From Spirogloea muscicola (taxonomy: Eukaryota; Streptophyta; Zygnematophyceae; Spirogloeales; Spirogloeaceae), in assembly GCA_009602725.1 (NCBI GenBank), contig WELB01000282.1:101425-146115 (forward strand): DNA of 44,691 nucleotides. Reading direction: 5' to 3'. The notes below the pieces were generated by a model, which worked only from the letters and a program-made list of their open reading frames with translations, was not told the DNA's origin and made no database searches. The translations under genes and the position numbers were made by a program. This document shows, one piece after another, positions 1 through 10,000 of the stretch. Within the stretch, counting starts at the first letter, position 1. Every line of letters begins with the position of its first letter.

Positions 1-213
1 ACAGAGCCCTCGCTGCTGCCTCTGGCTCTGGCCAGGGGACCCACTTCCAGGAGCCCAGCATCTCCGGTCTGCGGCTGCTTAGCAGGGGTTACTGAGTGTC
101 TCGTAGCTGCTTTGTTTCTGTTTCTCAGCGCTTCCCCTGGCCCCCTTCTCGTACTCTGTTCATTCTTTTTCGGGCTGGTTGTTCCAGCCCCTATTCTCAA
201 TTGGCGAGCACTT
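1..213 (+). mobile_element. LINE 3' end (C-terminus plus 3'UTR hairpin)
   Basis: This is a nearly complete copy of the repeat also found at 12541, 43771 and 44457. It carries the end of the LINE protein (in frame ...LRLLSRGY, stop TGA at 93-95), a roughly 75-base 3'UTR, the hairpin GGGCTGG-N5-CCAGCCC at 172-190 and the tail ending near 213. It runs off the left edge. A few substitutions separate it from the other copies. Confidence 0.8.
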
Positions 214-239
214 TCCTATTATAGAATGCGGCTCTCACT

Positions 240-345
240 TATTGTGCAGGAAGCGCGGCCAGATTGACTGGAGGCTGGGAAAGGCCAGCCCCAAAGGAAT
301 GGACAAGGTCTGAAGAAGCTGGAGTACGAAGGACTAGGACTAAGG
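240..345 (-). mobile_element. LINE 3'UTR tail, tail-to-tail with the previous copy
   Basis: On the minus strand this reads a pyrimidine-rich segment, 'ccttgtccattcc', the hairpin region (ggctgg...ccagcc) and then the tail. It abuts the tail of the copy at 1-213 head-on. Similar minus tails lie at 3955, 34520 and 42895. Confidence 0.6.
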
Positions 346-650
346 TTGCAGCGCTCGCAAGCATTGGCTCTTCATCAACGTGCAGGGCACGCTCTAAGTC
401 AGGCCTCCGGCCTTCGTGGCGGCGCTCCAGCTCCCCAATTTAGCTTGTCGGAGTTGTTTGTGCTCACCCGTGGGTGCTGATGTCACCTTAGGCACCTTAG
501 TTTAGGTCTCCGTATTATGTAGCCCTGTTTAGTTTGCCCTAGACTCTGCCTGAACAATGTAACGGCTTGCATTGGCCTCCATTTCATTTCATGCGCCCCG
601 CGCGCTCTCTCTTGCGGGCTGGCAGTTCACAAACCCCGCCCCCTTGCACG
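346..650 (+). mobile_element. LINE 3' end, subfamily A
   Basis: A reading frame from 346 encodes the family C-terminus (ALHQRAGHAL..., then SLSELFVLTRGC, stop at 478-480). The long subfamily-A 3'UTR follows (about 480-610), then a hairpin-like ggctg...cag element near 616-636. The same 3'UTR is at 32886-33085 and 43494-43690. Confidence 0.7.
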
Positions 651-714
651 ACGTGAGGCGAGGACATGCTTCCAGCCGAGATGGGCATGCCGGCATGCCG
701 GCAGCCTGTTTGTT

Positions 715-890
715 GTTTTTGCGACGTCGTGTGTCAGCCTGTTTGCTGCGAGCTCAGGCTCATGCTTTGCACGAGAAAGCTGGTCGAGCTGTAGCTGGTG
801 GCTTAAGGGCTTGTCAGTGGCCGTGGCACCGGACAAGTGTACAGGACCCACAATTGATTAGCAGCATATGGCTCTAGCTCTAGGCTGATG
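715..890 (+). mobile_element. LINE C-terminal fragment
   Basis: A frame here encodes LLRAQAHALHEKAGRAV, matching the penultimate conserved block of the LINE proteins at 34300 (+), 42780 (-) and 41050 (-). No intact stop or tail follows, so this is a decayed fragment. Confidence 0.5.
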
Positions 891-1530
891 TGGCAGCTTG
901 TATCTGTGCATATGTGTCGCACAAGTTTCCGACTAATTGCCTTCAATCATCAAATCACAGTGTGACCTGCGAAAGTACTACAGAAGAAGGGTGAGGTAGT
1001 TGGCGCAGGAGGGTCAGCAAATGGAAAGGTAGAATGCGTAATTTTCAAAGGCATTGGTGGCCAAGACAGGATGCGAGCCCAGAAGTTAAAATAGAGTTGG
1101 CGAGCATAGCACAGGACGGGAGCGAGAGCTTTGTAATATCCAGAGACTCAGTAAAGGCCAGTCAGTAGCCGAAGGCTGGACAGACTGGCAGCAGGAACAG
1201 TAGGCCCAAGCACTTTGTGGCTGGTGCTCGGAGGAAGGTCAAGAGCCGCGAGTTGACGGCCACGGCCAATGGTCTAGCTACTTAGCAAGTTCTCAAATTG
1301 TCATATCGTAGTGATGTATCAGACCAAGACCAGTCAACAGGAGACTGCATGCAAAGCAACACAACGCGCGCATTTTAGTGGGAAACGTTCACTGCGTGAG
1401 CCATACTAAGAAAGCACCATGACAAGTTTTTTCTGAGAACGTCCGTCAGCGAGCTACATTGTCGGTCATTTCCTGAGATTTCTCTTAAAAGAGCTGCTTC
1501 TACTCGAGATGCAGCTCTTCCTACCGGCCA
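891..1530. other. No gene recognised
   Basis: About 640 bases with no credible coding frame and no clear LINE motif. Base composition is mixed. I see no RNA gene here. Confidence 0.4.
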
Positions 1531-1534
1531 AGCT

Positions 1535-1747
1535 TTGAGTGAGCGCTTTTGCCCCCTTTGTAAGAGCCACATTCTTTCTCCTCAAGACCAAGCCCAGTGG
1601 CGCTTGCAAAGAAGCTACTTGGCTCATTCTCAGCTCACTCTCTCAGAAGCTCGACGTGCTTGGCGGCGTGCAAGTCAAGCAGCGCCGCCGCCGCCGCCGC
1701 AGCGCGCACTGCTGGCGACTGTAGCCGAGCAAGGCTCTATCGCGTGA
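1535..1747 (+). CDS. Possible exon with a CPLC motif, unrecognised
   Basis: A 70-codon open frame begins near a Met and contains RFCPLCKSHIL, a CxxC pair typical of small zinc-binding modules. A basic, Arg/Gln-rich helix-like stretch and a run of five prolines from a CCG repeat follow, then a stop. No second metal-binding pair is visible. It could be an upstream exon of the TLDc gene that follows or a decayed fragment. I do not recognise the family. Confidence 0.25.
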   Translation: MSERFCPLCKSHILSPQDQAQWRLQRSYLAHSQLTLSEARRAWRRASQAAPPPPPQRALLATVAEQGSIA

Positions 1748-1756
1748 GCCGCAAGC

Positions 1757-2986
1757 GTGACCTACTGCAGGCCCCATAGGCTACGCAGCTGCTTGGGCCG
1801 CACTCGCTGCCCAGTGGGCATGGCAGCTGTGGCTTTGGCAGGGCCGCCAACGAGGGCCAGCTTTGACAACGGCGCAGCCACTGTCCTCAAGGCCTGCCGG
1901 CCTGGCAGTAGGCTGGCTAGCCTCAGTCACGATTGCCGCTGCCAGCGCCTCCAAGAGCACAGTCTGCGCTCTCCGGCGCCACCAGCCGGCCTGCGCGGGT
2001 CGTCAGTGCCGCCGCACCACTCACCAAGTCCAGAGGCCCGGCAGCGGGCCAGCGCCCCGAGGAGCATCTTGGGCGGCCTCTTCGGCGGCAGGAAGGGCGG
2101 CAGCGCAGAAGGTGGCGGCTATAACGACACTGGAATCAGAGACGACGCTGCTGTCGGCGGCGTGTTCCACAATGTGGTGCCGCTGTTTCCGCCGGACCTT
2201 TTCGCTGGGACGTTCCTGGAAGGTGACATGGCAGTTCGTGGGCAAGCGCTAGCCCATGCCTGTTGTCCTGCAATGCAACTGCCAAGGCAGCATTCGCTTA
2301 GTGTTTGCCTGGTGGCCAACAACGGCCATGACCACCTTGTCACCGTGCATGCTGAATGCCGAAGAGGCAGTTTGCTGCTAATGCCGGCAGCAGCTAGCTC
2401 CTGACACAGCATCGCCGCGGTGTGCCTATGGCCAGGGCGGGAGTTGCTGTGCTGCTACAGGGCCTCTGTTGACGGCTTCAGCGCTGCACGCTTCCACACT
2501 TGCGTCGACTTCAAGGGGCCTTACGTCGTGGTGGGCATGACCGTCGCCGGCCAGCGCTTTGGCGCTTTCAACCCCGAGGGCCATCGCAGCACGGACGACT
2601 ACTATGACTCCTTCGAGCCTTTTCTGTTCTTCTGGCCAACTACTGCCGGCGCCGAAGTCAGCGCTGGTGGCGCAACCATGCCAGTCATTCTGCGCAAGGT
2701 GGGCGGCAGCGGCGCAGCGCTGTTCGACTATGCACGCGGCGGACCCCACTTTGGCGCTGACGGCCTGCTGGTGGGGCCACCGCTAGCGCCAGTCATGGGG
2801 GGCTTCTCGGGCCCCGACGGGAATGCCGGCATTGGCGACCTGCGCCAGGCACGGTCGCGCCTTGGCCTGTCATACGAGCGGCGGCCCGATGGCAAGGACT
2901 CACTTTTCGGCGACAGCCGCAATGCTGAGCTCACGGAGGTGGAGGTGTTCTGCTGCCCAAAGATTGCGGCCTTGTATTCACAGTAA
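1757..2986 (+). CDS. TLDc-domain protein (5' structure uncertain)
   Basis: The 3' part (about 2406-2986) is one long exon encoding a TLDc domain. It shows CCYRASVDGFSAARFH, then a strand-rich segment (VVVGMTVAGQRFGAFNPEG), LFFWP, a GGPHFGADGLLVGPPLAP block, RLGLSY and a final ELTEVEVFC before the stop. TLDc proteins of eukaryotes are linked to oxidative-stress resistance and V-ATPase regulation; this specific role is inferred. The same frame continues upstream from 1757 through a Gly/Arg-rich linker (LGGLFGGRKGG) and FPPDLFAGTFLEGDM, but a TGA lies at 2402-2404. I therefore expect an intron between about 2240 and 2408, with an acceptor such as cacag at 2404-2408. The N-terminal exon and start are not secure. 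LINE tails flank the gene on both sides. Confidence 0.65.
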
Positions 2987-3220
2987 AACCACGGTGTGGC
3001 CTTTGGCCGCTCGTGCAGAATCCTGAAGCAGGTGATGATCATCGCCGATGCGAATGAGTTGTCTCCCTTGCAATACTACAGCTCATAGCTTCTCCAAGTA
3101 CCAGGCATATCAACAAAGACCACGGGATAACCCCATGAAATCTGAGTGCACGTCAGCTAGCTCTCTTACACGTTGATCCAAGCCAACTCAAGCAGACTGT
3201 CAGGTTCCGCAAAGGTGTCT
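2987..3220. other. 3' flank of the TLDc gene
   Basis: A non-coding stretch between the TLDc stop and the next LINE fragment. I see no RNA gene or repeat in it. Confidence 0.4.
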
Positions 3221-3224
3221 TGCG

Positions 3225-3482
3225 CTGAAGGCCACGTGAACGATCTGGACACATTCGGCCGTGCTCTCGCCGCTGCCTCCGGCTTTCGTCAGGAGGATTG
3301 TTTTCCGCCAGCTAGTCTGTTGGTTTTGAGGCTCCTCACTCGTAGCTACTGAGTGGTCCATCCTACACCCGTTCTGACATAGCGCTTCTGGCCCCTTCGT
3401 CGTTTGGCCCCTTCGTACCTTGTCAATTCTTTTCGGGCTGGCTTCTCACAGCCCTTGCCCCCATCGAGAGAGCCACTTCTCT
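3225..3482 (+). mobile_element. LINE 3' end
   Basis: A frame encodes GRALAAASGFRQ and then LLVLRLLTRSY with TGA at 3350-3352, the family C-terminus. The 3'UTR follows, with 'gcgcttctggccccttcg', a GGGCTG...CAGCCC hairpin at about 3435-3454, and a tail ending near 3482. Confidence 0.75.
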
Positions 3483-3690
3483 CGACCGCGCTTTGGCGGC
3501 GGCGCTTTGGCGGCCTCCGGATTCCATCAGGGCGACGTCTTTCCGCCAGCGAGCTATTACGACTTGCACCTTCTGACTCGAGGTTACTGAGCGTCCCCTT
3601 GCTGATGTCTTAGTCCTTAGCACTCCGGCTCTTTAAGACCTTGTGCATTCCTTTGGGCTGGCCTCTCCTAGCCACCAGTTGATGTGGCTG
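3483..3690 (+). mobile_element. LINE 3' end, tandem to the previous copy
   Basis: This second copy directly follows the tail of the first, head-to-tail. The frame ends YYDLHLLTRGY with TGA at 3588-3590. The hairpin gggctggcctctcctagcc lies near 3655-3673 in a degraded form. Confidence 0.7.
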
Positions 3691-3954
3691 CGGCTTCTTT
3701 TATCTCGACACCTTGTGCAGTATCCATTGAAAGCTAGCGGCTTGGCCGCTTGGATTCTCATGTCTGCCAGATTCACAGCCCAGAATAGGTTTTCAACGCA
3801 TTCCATCGGGGGCGCCAAGAAGGCAATCGAATAGTCCCTAGGCCTTCGGCAGGGCGGAGGGAGTCCAGCAGGCAATGGACCGCAGGAGCTGCTTCTCTGG
3901 AGCTGCTTCTTTCTCTTCTATGACGACGAGCCACATCACTGGCAGGCTATCATG

Positions 3955-4085
3955 CTGTTTGGGGAAAGCGCGGCCACATTGACTGGTGGCTGTGAGAGGG
4001 CATCCCAGAGGAATGGACAAGGTCCGAAGGAGCCGGATGGAGCAGAAAGCAAGGTGCGAAGTGCCAAGACGGCAGGAAGGCGTGA
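3955..4085 (-). mobile_element. LINE 3'UTR tail
   Basis: A minus-strand tail of the '...ccggctccttcggaccttgtccattcctctgggatg...' type with a decayed hairpin. It ends about 75 bases before the start of the SUI1 gene, so it may sit in that gene's promoter or 5'UTR. Confidence 0.6.
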
Positions 4086-4159
4086 GCTCTCTGAAAGCCA
4101 GACTGGACGACTTTCCCAATGGCGGGCGAAACGTGGACAAGTAAAGCCAGAGGAGCACA

Positions 4160-5126
4160 ATGAAGCTCTTCTTGAGCGGCAGCCCACCAGCAGAGCCGGC
4201 GGCCTCGGCCGCGGCTCGCACGCCGCGCCGCCGCCATGGCGCTCGCGGCTGCCCGGCCCGNAGTCGGCGGGCGGCGCCAAGACCCCCGGCGCCCCGCGGC
4301 CGCCACCGCTGCAGCGGCACCCGCCGGTGAGCTTCTGCCTGGCTTCTTCCAGCCAGCGCCCCACGCTGAATTGCCGTGCTAAATTACCAATATATCTAAT
4401 TCATCAATCTATCGACGATCAATTCATTACCTCGTCCTCCATTGACCTGGCAGTGCTTGCGCACAAGTGCAACGTCCAGGATCAATAGACATGGGTTTGA
4501 TGCTCTTGATGGATCACAACCTGTATCTGTCTGAGCTGCCCTCTGCGACCACTATATTGGCGGCATTCAGGTCGTTAAGGACGTGGCGCCCGAGCAGCAG
4601 GCGCCCATTGTGGAGGCGACGAAAAGGGGGAGGCGGGGCAAGACCGTGACCGTCATCAAGGGGCTGCAACTGCAGGAGGAGAGCCTCGAGGCCCTCCTGA
4701 AGAGGCTCAAAGCCAAACTGGGCGCCGGGGGCGCTCTCAAGGGCTCTGAGATCGAGATCCAGGCATGGGTCGACTCTCTAAGCACCTTCACCCCATACCG
4801 TGCAGTAACAAATTTTGATGCTCCTCTGTGTACCCCAGCCTCTGACATTGTTAGGAGTAGCTAGCTGTATTCAGCCCCTTTGGGCACCTCGCAGAGGGGT
4901 GCAAGTAGAAGAGGAGGATCCAACACGTTCTGCTGACAGTCCTGTTTTGCAGTGTTGCATGTGAGCTGGAAATACAACATGCGCTCAATGATGTGAACGT
5001 GCATAGTCATACAGGTTTAGCTCTGATGCAAGGTCAATTCTGTCCTGTAAGCAGGGTGAGCATGCTGTGAAGCTAGTGGAGGAGCTCACCACTATGGGAT
5101 ACAAGGCAAAAAGATCGGGAAGGTGA
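4160..5126 (+). CDS. SUI1-family (YciH-like, cyanobacterial-type) translation factor
   Basis: Four exons fit by phase: 4160-4326, 4480-4522, 4571-4762 and 5055-5126, giving about 157 residues. The C-terminal 80 residues are a SUI1 fold: KRGRRGKTVTVIKGLQLQ, LLKRLKAKLGAGGALKG, EIEIQ-GEHA, MGYKAKRSGR-stop. This resembles the short bacterial and cyanobacterial SUI1 proteins, which bind the small ribosomal subunit, more than cytosolic eIF1. The first exon is rich in Ser, Ala, Pro and Arg and nearly free of acidic residues, like a plastid transit peptide; plastid action is inferred. The junction after EIEIQ uses donor CAG|gc, so this intron is GC-AG; the nearest GT donor would insert Ala-Trp into the most conserved loop. 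One N at 4261 lies in exon 1. The start ATG at 4160 is chosen because it gives the only phase compatible with exon 2. Confidence 0.75.
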
Positions 5127-6108
5127 TTGAGCTGATTGAGCAGAAGGTACTAGGAGGCAAGTCGCTGAACAGCCTACATTGAGTTTGGTAAGTGAGACCT
5201 TTTGAAAGTTGCTAAGACTTCAGTATTGCAAAGCTTCAATGACAAGCTGCCATGCAGGTCATAGGTGTATTGGAAAATATATGGAGGAAGCTCTCATGGA
5301 ACACCAAGTGATCTGAAAGTCAATGTCTGCTGGGCAAGCTGTGAAAACGACAACATCAAGAAGACAGACAGCACATGTGTTTTTTGGTCGTGCTTGCAGA
5401 TTCCAGCTCCAGGTCACCATTGCTAAGTGTACAAATGCAGACCCCAGTAGGACCGGCTTTGGCATCCTTTCCTCGGAGCAGCCCTTCATTGCAGAGTGTG
5501 AGGTTCGGTAGAACAGATACTGGGAAAGAGGAGCAACAGCACGTTGTCTAGCTTGCACAGTGAACAGCCTGAAAGGTTTCCCGGTTTTCATCAAGAAGGC
5601 TTTTCCAGAGAAAGCTTGCAGCAACACCTGTTACACCCTTTGCATGCCTAAGCATGCAAGGCTTGTCCTCTGTAGCAGGTTTGCATAAAATCTGTCCAGA
5701 AGGCCAACTACAGTGGCAGGTATGCACCAATTACTTTCTAGCACAGGGCATTCAAGTGTTGAAACAGCCAGGAGCATATAGACATGACAGCCCCTGATTG
5801 CTTGCGTGCCCATGTATAAGCTTTTGTGACGCTAAGCCAAGCGGCTTGACAAAGAATCAGTAGACATGGCACCATTCTGTGATCCAACAACCACAATTGC
5901 TCCCTCGCATAAGCATCAGGTTGCCAGGTTGTTGCATCTTCATTGTTTCATAGCTAAGAGCAACATAGCAGATCCAGGCGTGTCTTGGAAAGTGTACTGA
6001 AAGCAAATAGAAAAACCTGTAAAAGTCTGCATGCTCGTATTGAAATGTGATTCCCGCATAATTGTATGCAGGCACTCTTGACACTATTTGAAATGTATTC
6101 ATGAAACT
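5127..6108. other. SUI1 3' flank, no further gene seen
   Basis: The GC content falls here and open frames are short. I find no recognisable protein or RNA gene. Confidence 0.4.
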
Positions 6109-6428
6109 GAGGAAGTGTAAAGTATACAGTCGTACTAGATTATACTGGCGTAAAAGAGCCACAGTCAACAACTGTGGTGAGCAATACATGGTCATTGCTT
6201 ACGTCAGACCACTTACAGCTAGACTTGCTTCAATAATGAAAGAGAAGTTGCAGTTCCTAGCATTGCTGACTTTGTCGATAGCGCTGAGCCGTTGAGAATT
6301 CGAAAGTCTGGCTGTAGGTGGTTCTGACTTAAGCAATGACCATGTATTGCGTACCACAATTCTTGACATCTAGTGAACGCTTTCACGCCAGTATAATCTA
6401 GTATTACTGTATTACCTACACTTCCTAA
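6109..6428. repeat. Foldback element: about 120-bp inverted repeat
   Basis: The left arm (about 6109-6226) and right arm (about 6303-6428) are imperfect reverse complements around a spacer of about 75 bases. Perfect blocks include 21 bp (gcaatacatggtcattgctta at 6181, with its complement near 6330) and 18 bp (actagattatactggcgt). The outer ends read ggaagtgta...tacacttcc. It could be a MITE or a long hairpin RNA source. It lies downstream of both flanking genes and has no coding potential. Confidence 0.85.
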
Positions 6429-7000
6429 GTTACATATATTATCGGAATCTCAAGTAGTGTCGAGAGTCCATGCATACATTCCAATACGTGCATGCAGTCC
6501 TTAAAAATTTGCTCAGACATCTTGCTACTAGTCATCTGACACTTTCTAGAACAACCAAAAGCGTCGGCAAATATGAGACAGCGCTTCTACTCCTGCTTAA
6601 GTCAAATATGCTGTAGTCCCGCTAAAAACTAGAAGCTAAAAGAAAAAAAGAAAATCCAATTCAATCTATGCTTTCAACTGCTGAAGCTTGGATTGGATAT
6701 TGAGAAGTGCGGGCTTGTACCTGCACGAACACCCACAGCAAGATGAATTGGGTGGCAGTCAGTTATTCTTGGACTGGACAACCCCAAGTGATTGATAATG
6801 TACCAGTACGAAAATGCCCAGGAAGGATGTAACAAAGAGTCAGATGCAGACTAATGCAAGCTCGTGTTGCAGATGAGGAATGAGCATGATAAAGTTGCCA
6901 ATATGACAAATTTATGAGCTTTAGATAGGTCCTGTTGCAAGTCTGAATAGTTGCGACGCGGGATTCCAGAGCTGCAGTCTTTGAGCTTGACGACGATTTC
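6429..7000. other. AT-rich intergenic stretch
   Basis: This separates the foldback element from the stop of the minus-strand coiled-coil gene. It probably includes that gene's 3'UTR. No other feature is seen. Confidence 0.4.
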
Positions 7001-10000
7001 TCACAGCCGGCTGAGACTGGTCAGACATTGAACGGCGTGGATGTAGTCTGCCGACAGCTGCGCAAGCTTTCCCTCATTGTCCTCTGCCTTGGCGAGTGCT
7101 TGAGCCAATTGCACCTGAAGCAACTAACTGTGCAATATAAGCAACTTCGTCGATTCCTGAAGGACCTCTGCGAGACCTGACGTCCAACAAAAAGGAATGA
7201 CAACCACTAAAAGATGAAAGAGCTCGTGTCAGTCACAACTAGTCACATCCCGTAAGTACTATGAACGATGACGATCGCAATTTAGACCTTGAGTTGAGTG
7301 TTCTCCTCCACCGCCGTCACTGCTGCATTCTCATCTGCAACCATGCGGGTGCCTTGTCCTTCGTCTAGTGGTGTAGAGCCCTGCTCCCGAGCTGGTGTCA
7401 ACTTCCCAGCTTCAACGAACTGGCTTTCCTCCCGCAGGTGCACAAGCATTGACCGCAGGGCAGCATTCTGATTCAAGCATTCTTGCACCTAAGCACAGCA
7501 GCACCACAAGCTCTTGAGCATGTTTCGGCACTGGTACTGACATGATTGAACATTCTCTGCGATGTTGCCTACTAATGAGGCTTGGACATGTAATAGGTGC
7601 TTTGATAGCCTAGATCAGCACATCTCTCTAGCAATCCTCTCTATCCAGTATTTCCTCAGCACTGATGCTTCCAAGACATGCCCTTTGCTACAGCCTAATC
7701 ATTATATAGGATGAAGGATTTAACGTGCATTTGTAGGTCCATGTTATAATCATCCTCTAGGCAATGAAACAGGACTTCAGTATCGGGTTGCTACTTCTCC
7801 CTGGACCTGCCTTTTTGTTGAGATCTAGGCAAATGCACTTGATGTAGGTCATGTGAATGGTCCTGTGATATACCTGTGCTTCCCATTGGGACGAGAGGAC
7901 TGAGGCTTCCTTCATGCCCGCAGCAAGGCCCGCATTCTCAATGAACAGGCGCTCAATCTCCGCTGATTGCTTGTCAATCTGCGCTCACAGCAGGCAACAC
8001 CAAATCTGAGCGCATAATCAGCTAAGATAGGCATAAATTCTAGATACTTTGACTTTCGAAATCTTATTATCAGCACTGGTGACCCTTGTGTGGCAATTCC
8101 AAGGAGTAGACTGCTTGCTCTCTTCACTGGACGTCTGTTCTGCCCATGCTAAAGCACTCCGCTCTGCAGCCTGTCCAACCTCAGCAAGGAGTCGCTGTCG
8201 ACCCTTCTCCTGTCGCTCCACCATCACTGCCAACTCCCTGAGCTTCTCATCTGACAATTTCTTCTCATCCTGCATGAAAGTCTCGTCGTGAAATTGTGCA
8301 GAGAGTGGAGTATATCTATACCTGCCTTAGAGCCTTAGCAAGTTGCTTCAATGCCTCAGGCAGTTCTGCATTGGCGTTCCAGGACCACCATACAAGATTT
8401 GCCCTTCATCTTTTGAAAGCAATTATCTGTTACAAGTGAAGTGAGCAGCGACCTGCAATTTCTCCAATGAGAGCTGCAACCCTGATGTAATGTCCTCCAA
8501 CTTATTATCCTGCAACGCCATGCATATCACTTGGGCATAAGCAACGGTTGTTGCAAGACGTGAGTATAAAAACCACAACAGAGGCAATGGGACCCCTCTC
8601 CATTTCACAATCAACTCCCAGAAGGCTGAGTGGATGTTCATAGATATTGGGTGCTAGTGAAGCTGCAGCAAATATCATACAGAGGCTGATATTGTTGAAG
8701 CAACTGCAGTTTCGCTTGTTGCATCTGCCTGCACCACAGAGGAGCCATCTGTAGGTCAAATCACGAACATATGCGAGCATGTGAGACATACATGCAAATC
8801 ACGTCGCTCGTAAATATATTCAGGCTGCATTTAAGAGTGTCATTGACTAGAAGATGAGCACAACAGCAGCAACAAACATGTCCAGATGGTTTATCATAGC
8901 GAGACTACCACTTCTGATATGTTCTTGTGTGGCTCAGTGGCAACAGATACTTCCTCAAGTGCCACCTATTGCAAAGATACATCTGTTCAAAAATCTCAGA
9001 CTACTGCAGATGGAGCACATAAGATCGTCCCAGGCAGATATACAGTCTGCAAGCAATTTGATAAATTAGACAACAATGATGCGATTGACCCCTGAGAAAC
9101 AGCTGCAATTGCGTGAACTTCAGATGCAGCCTGGAGCTGCAATTGCCTGATCTTCAGATGCAGCCTGGAAGCATAAGGCGGTACGATAAGTACCTGGAGT
9201 TTAGCCTTCGCTTGCTCCAGCTCTTGCATTTCAGCTTTTGCTTGTGCCAGCTCTTGCTCAATGCCCTCCTTCTCTACCGTCAGAACGACATATCGTTGTC
9301 GCTCAGATGCAGTCCTTTTCTGCTCGTTCTGCAGCTTGTACAACGCGTCCTGTACAAAGCAGGTTGCACAAGCAGTGGCACACATTGCAACTTTAGAAAA
9401 GTCAACATGACTACCTCAGAATCATTTTGGAAAAGAGGAGCAGGATTGTAAAATTACAATCAAGTGACTGCACGGTCAGAATGATGTGAGTGGCACAGCT
9501 ATGCAACCAATGCAGGTGCAGGTTACCTGCACCTCCACCTTCAAAACATCAACAGCCTGATCAGCCCGCCGCAGATCCTCAGACGTGTCCGCTGCAGATT
9601 TTAGCAACTGTTGGCCACTCTCCCTGTGGAACTTTTCCAACTCAGCCCGGAGTGCAGCTGTGTCTTCTTCAGCCTGAAGGATGAAAGTGGTGTTGTGTTA
9701 CTCCTGGTTACTACAAAGTTAATGACCCGTTAGTTCCTCAAAATAGGTGCATGCAGTATGTGAGGATGTGTTTAACTTAAATACACATAAATAGGTTGAG
9801 ATAACATGGAGAGTCCTACTCTTAGCTGCTCTTCTTCAGCTTCCTGCAGGCGCCTTCGATGTATGCGAAGCTGAGTGGCCAAGTCTTCCTGCCATATGAC
9901 CCATGATAAGAACGATTTGACATCCAAACAAAAGGCTCATAAACTGTGGCGGGTCATGTGCAAGACAATGGAAACAGACACTTACAGCAAATGGCAAGAA

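Noticed and set aside
172-190. Hairpin read as a transcription terminator
   Set aside because: The genome is eukaryotic, and the hairpin is tied to LINE 3' ends rather than to host genes.
5259-5627. 122-codon minus frame downstream of SUI1
   Set aside because: No recognisable motif, odd composition and no splice context; treated as chance.
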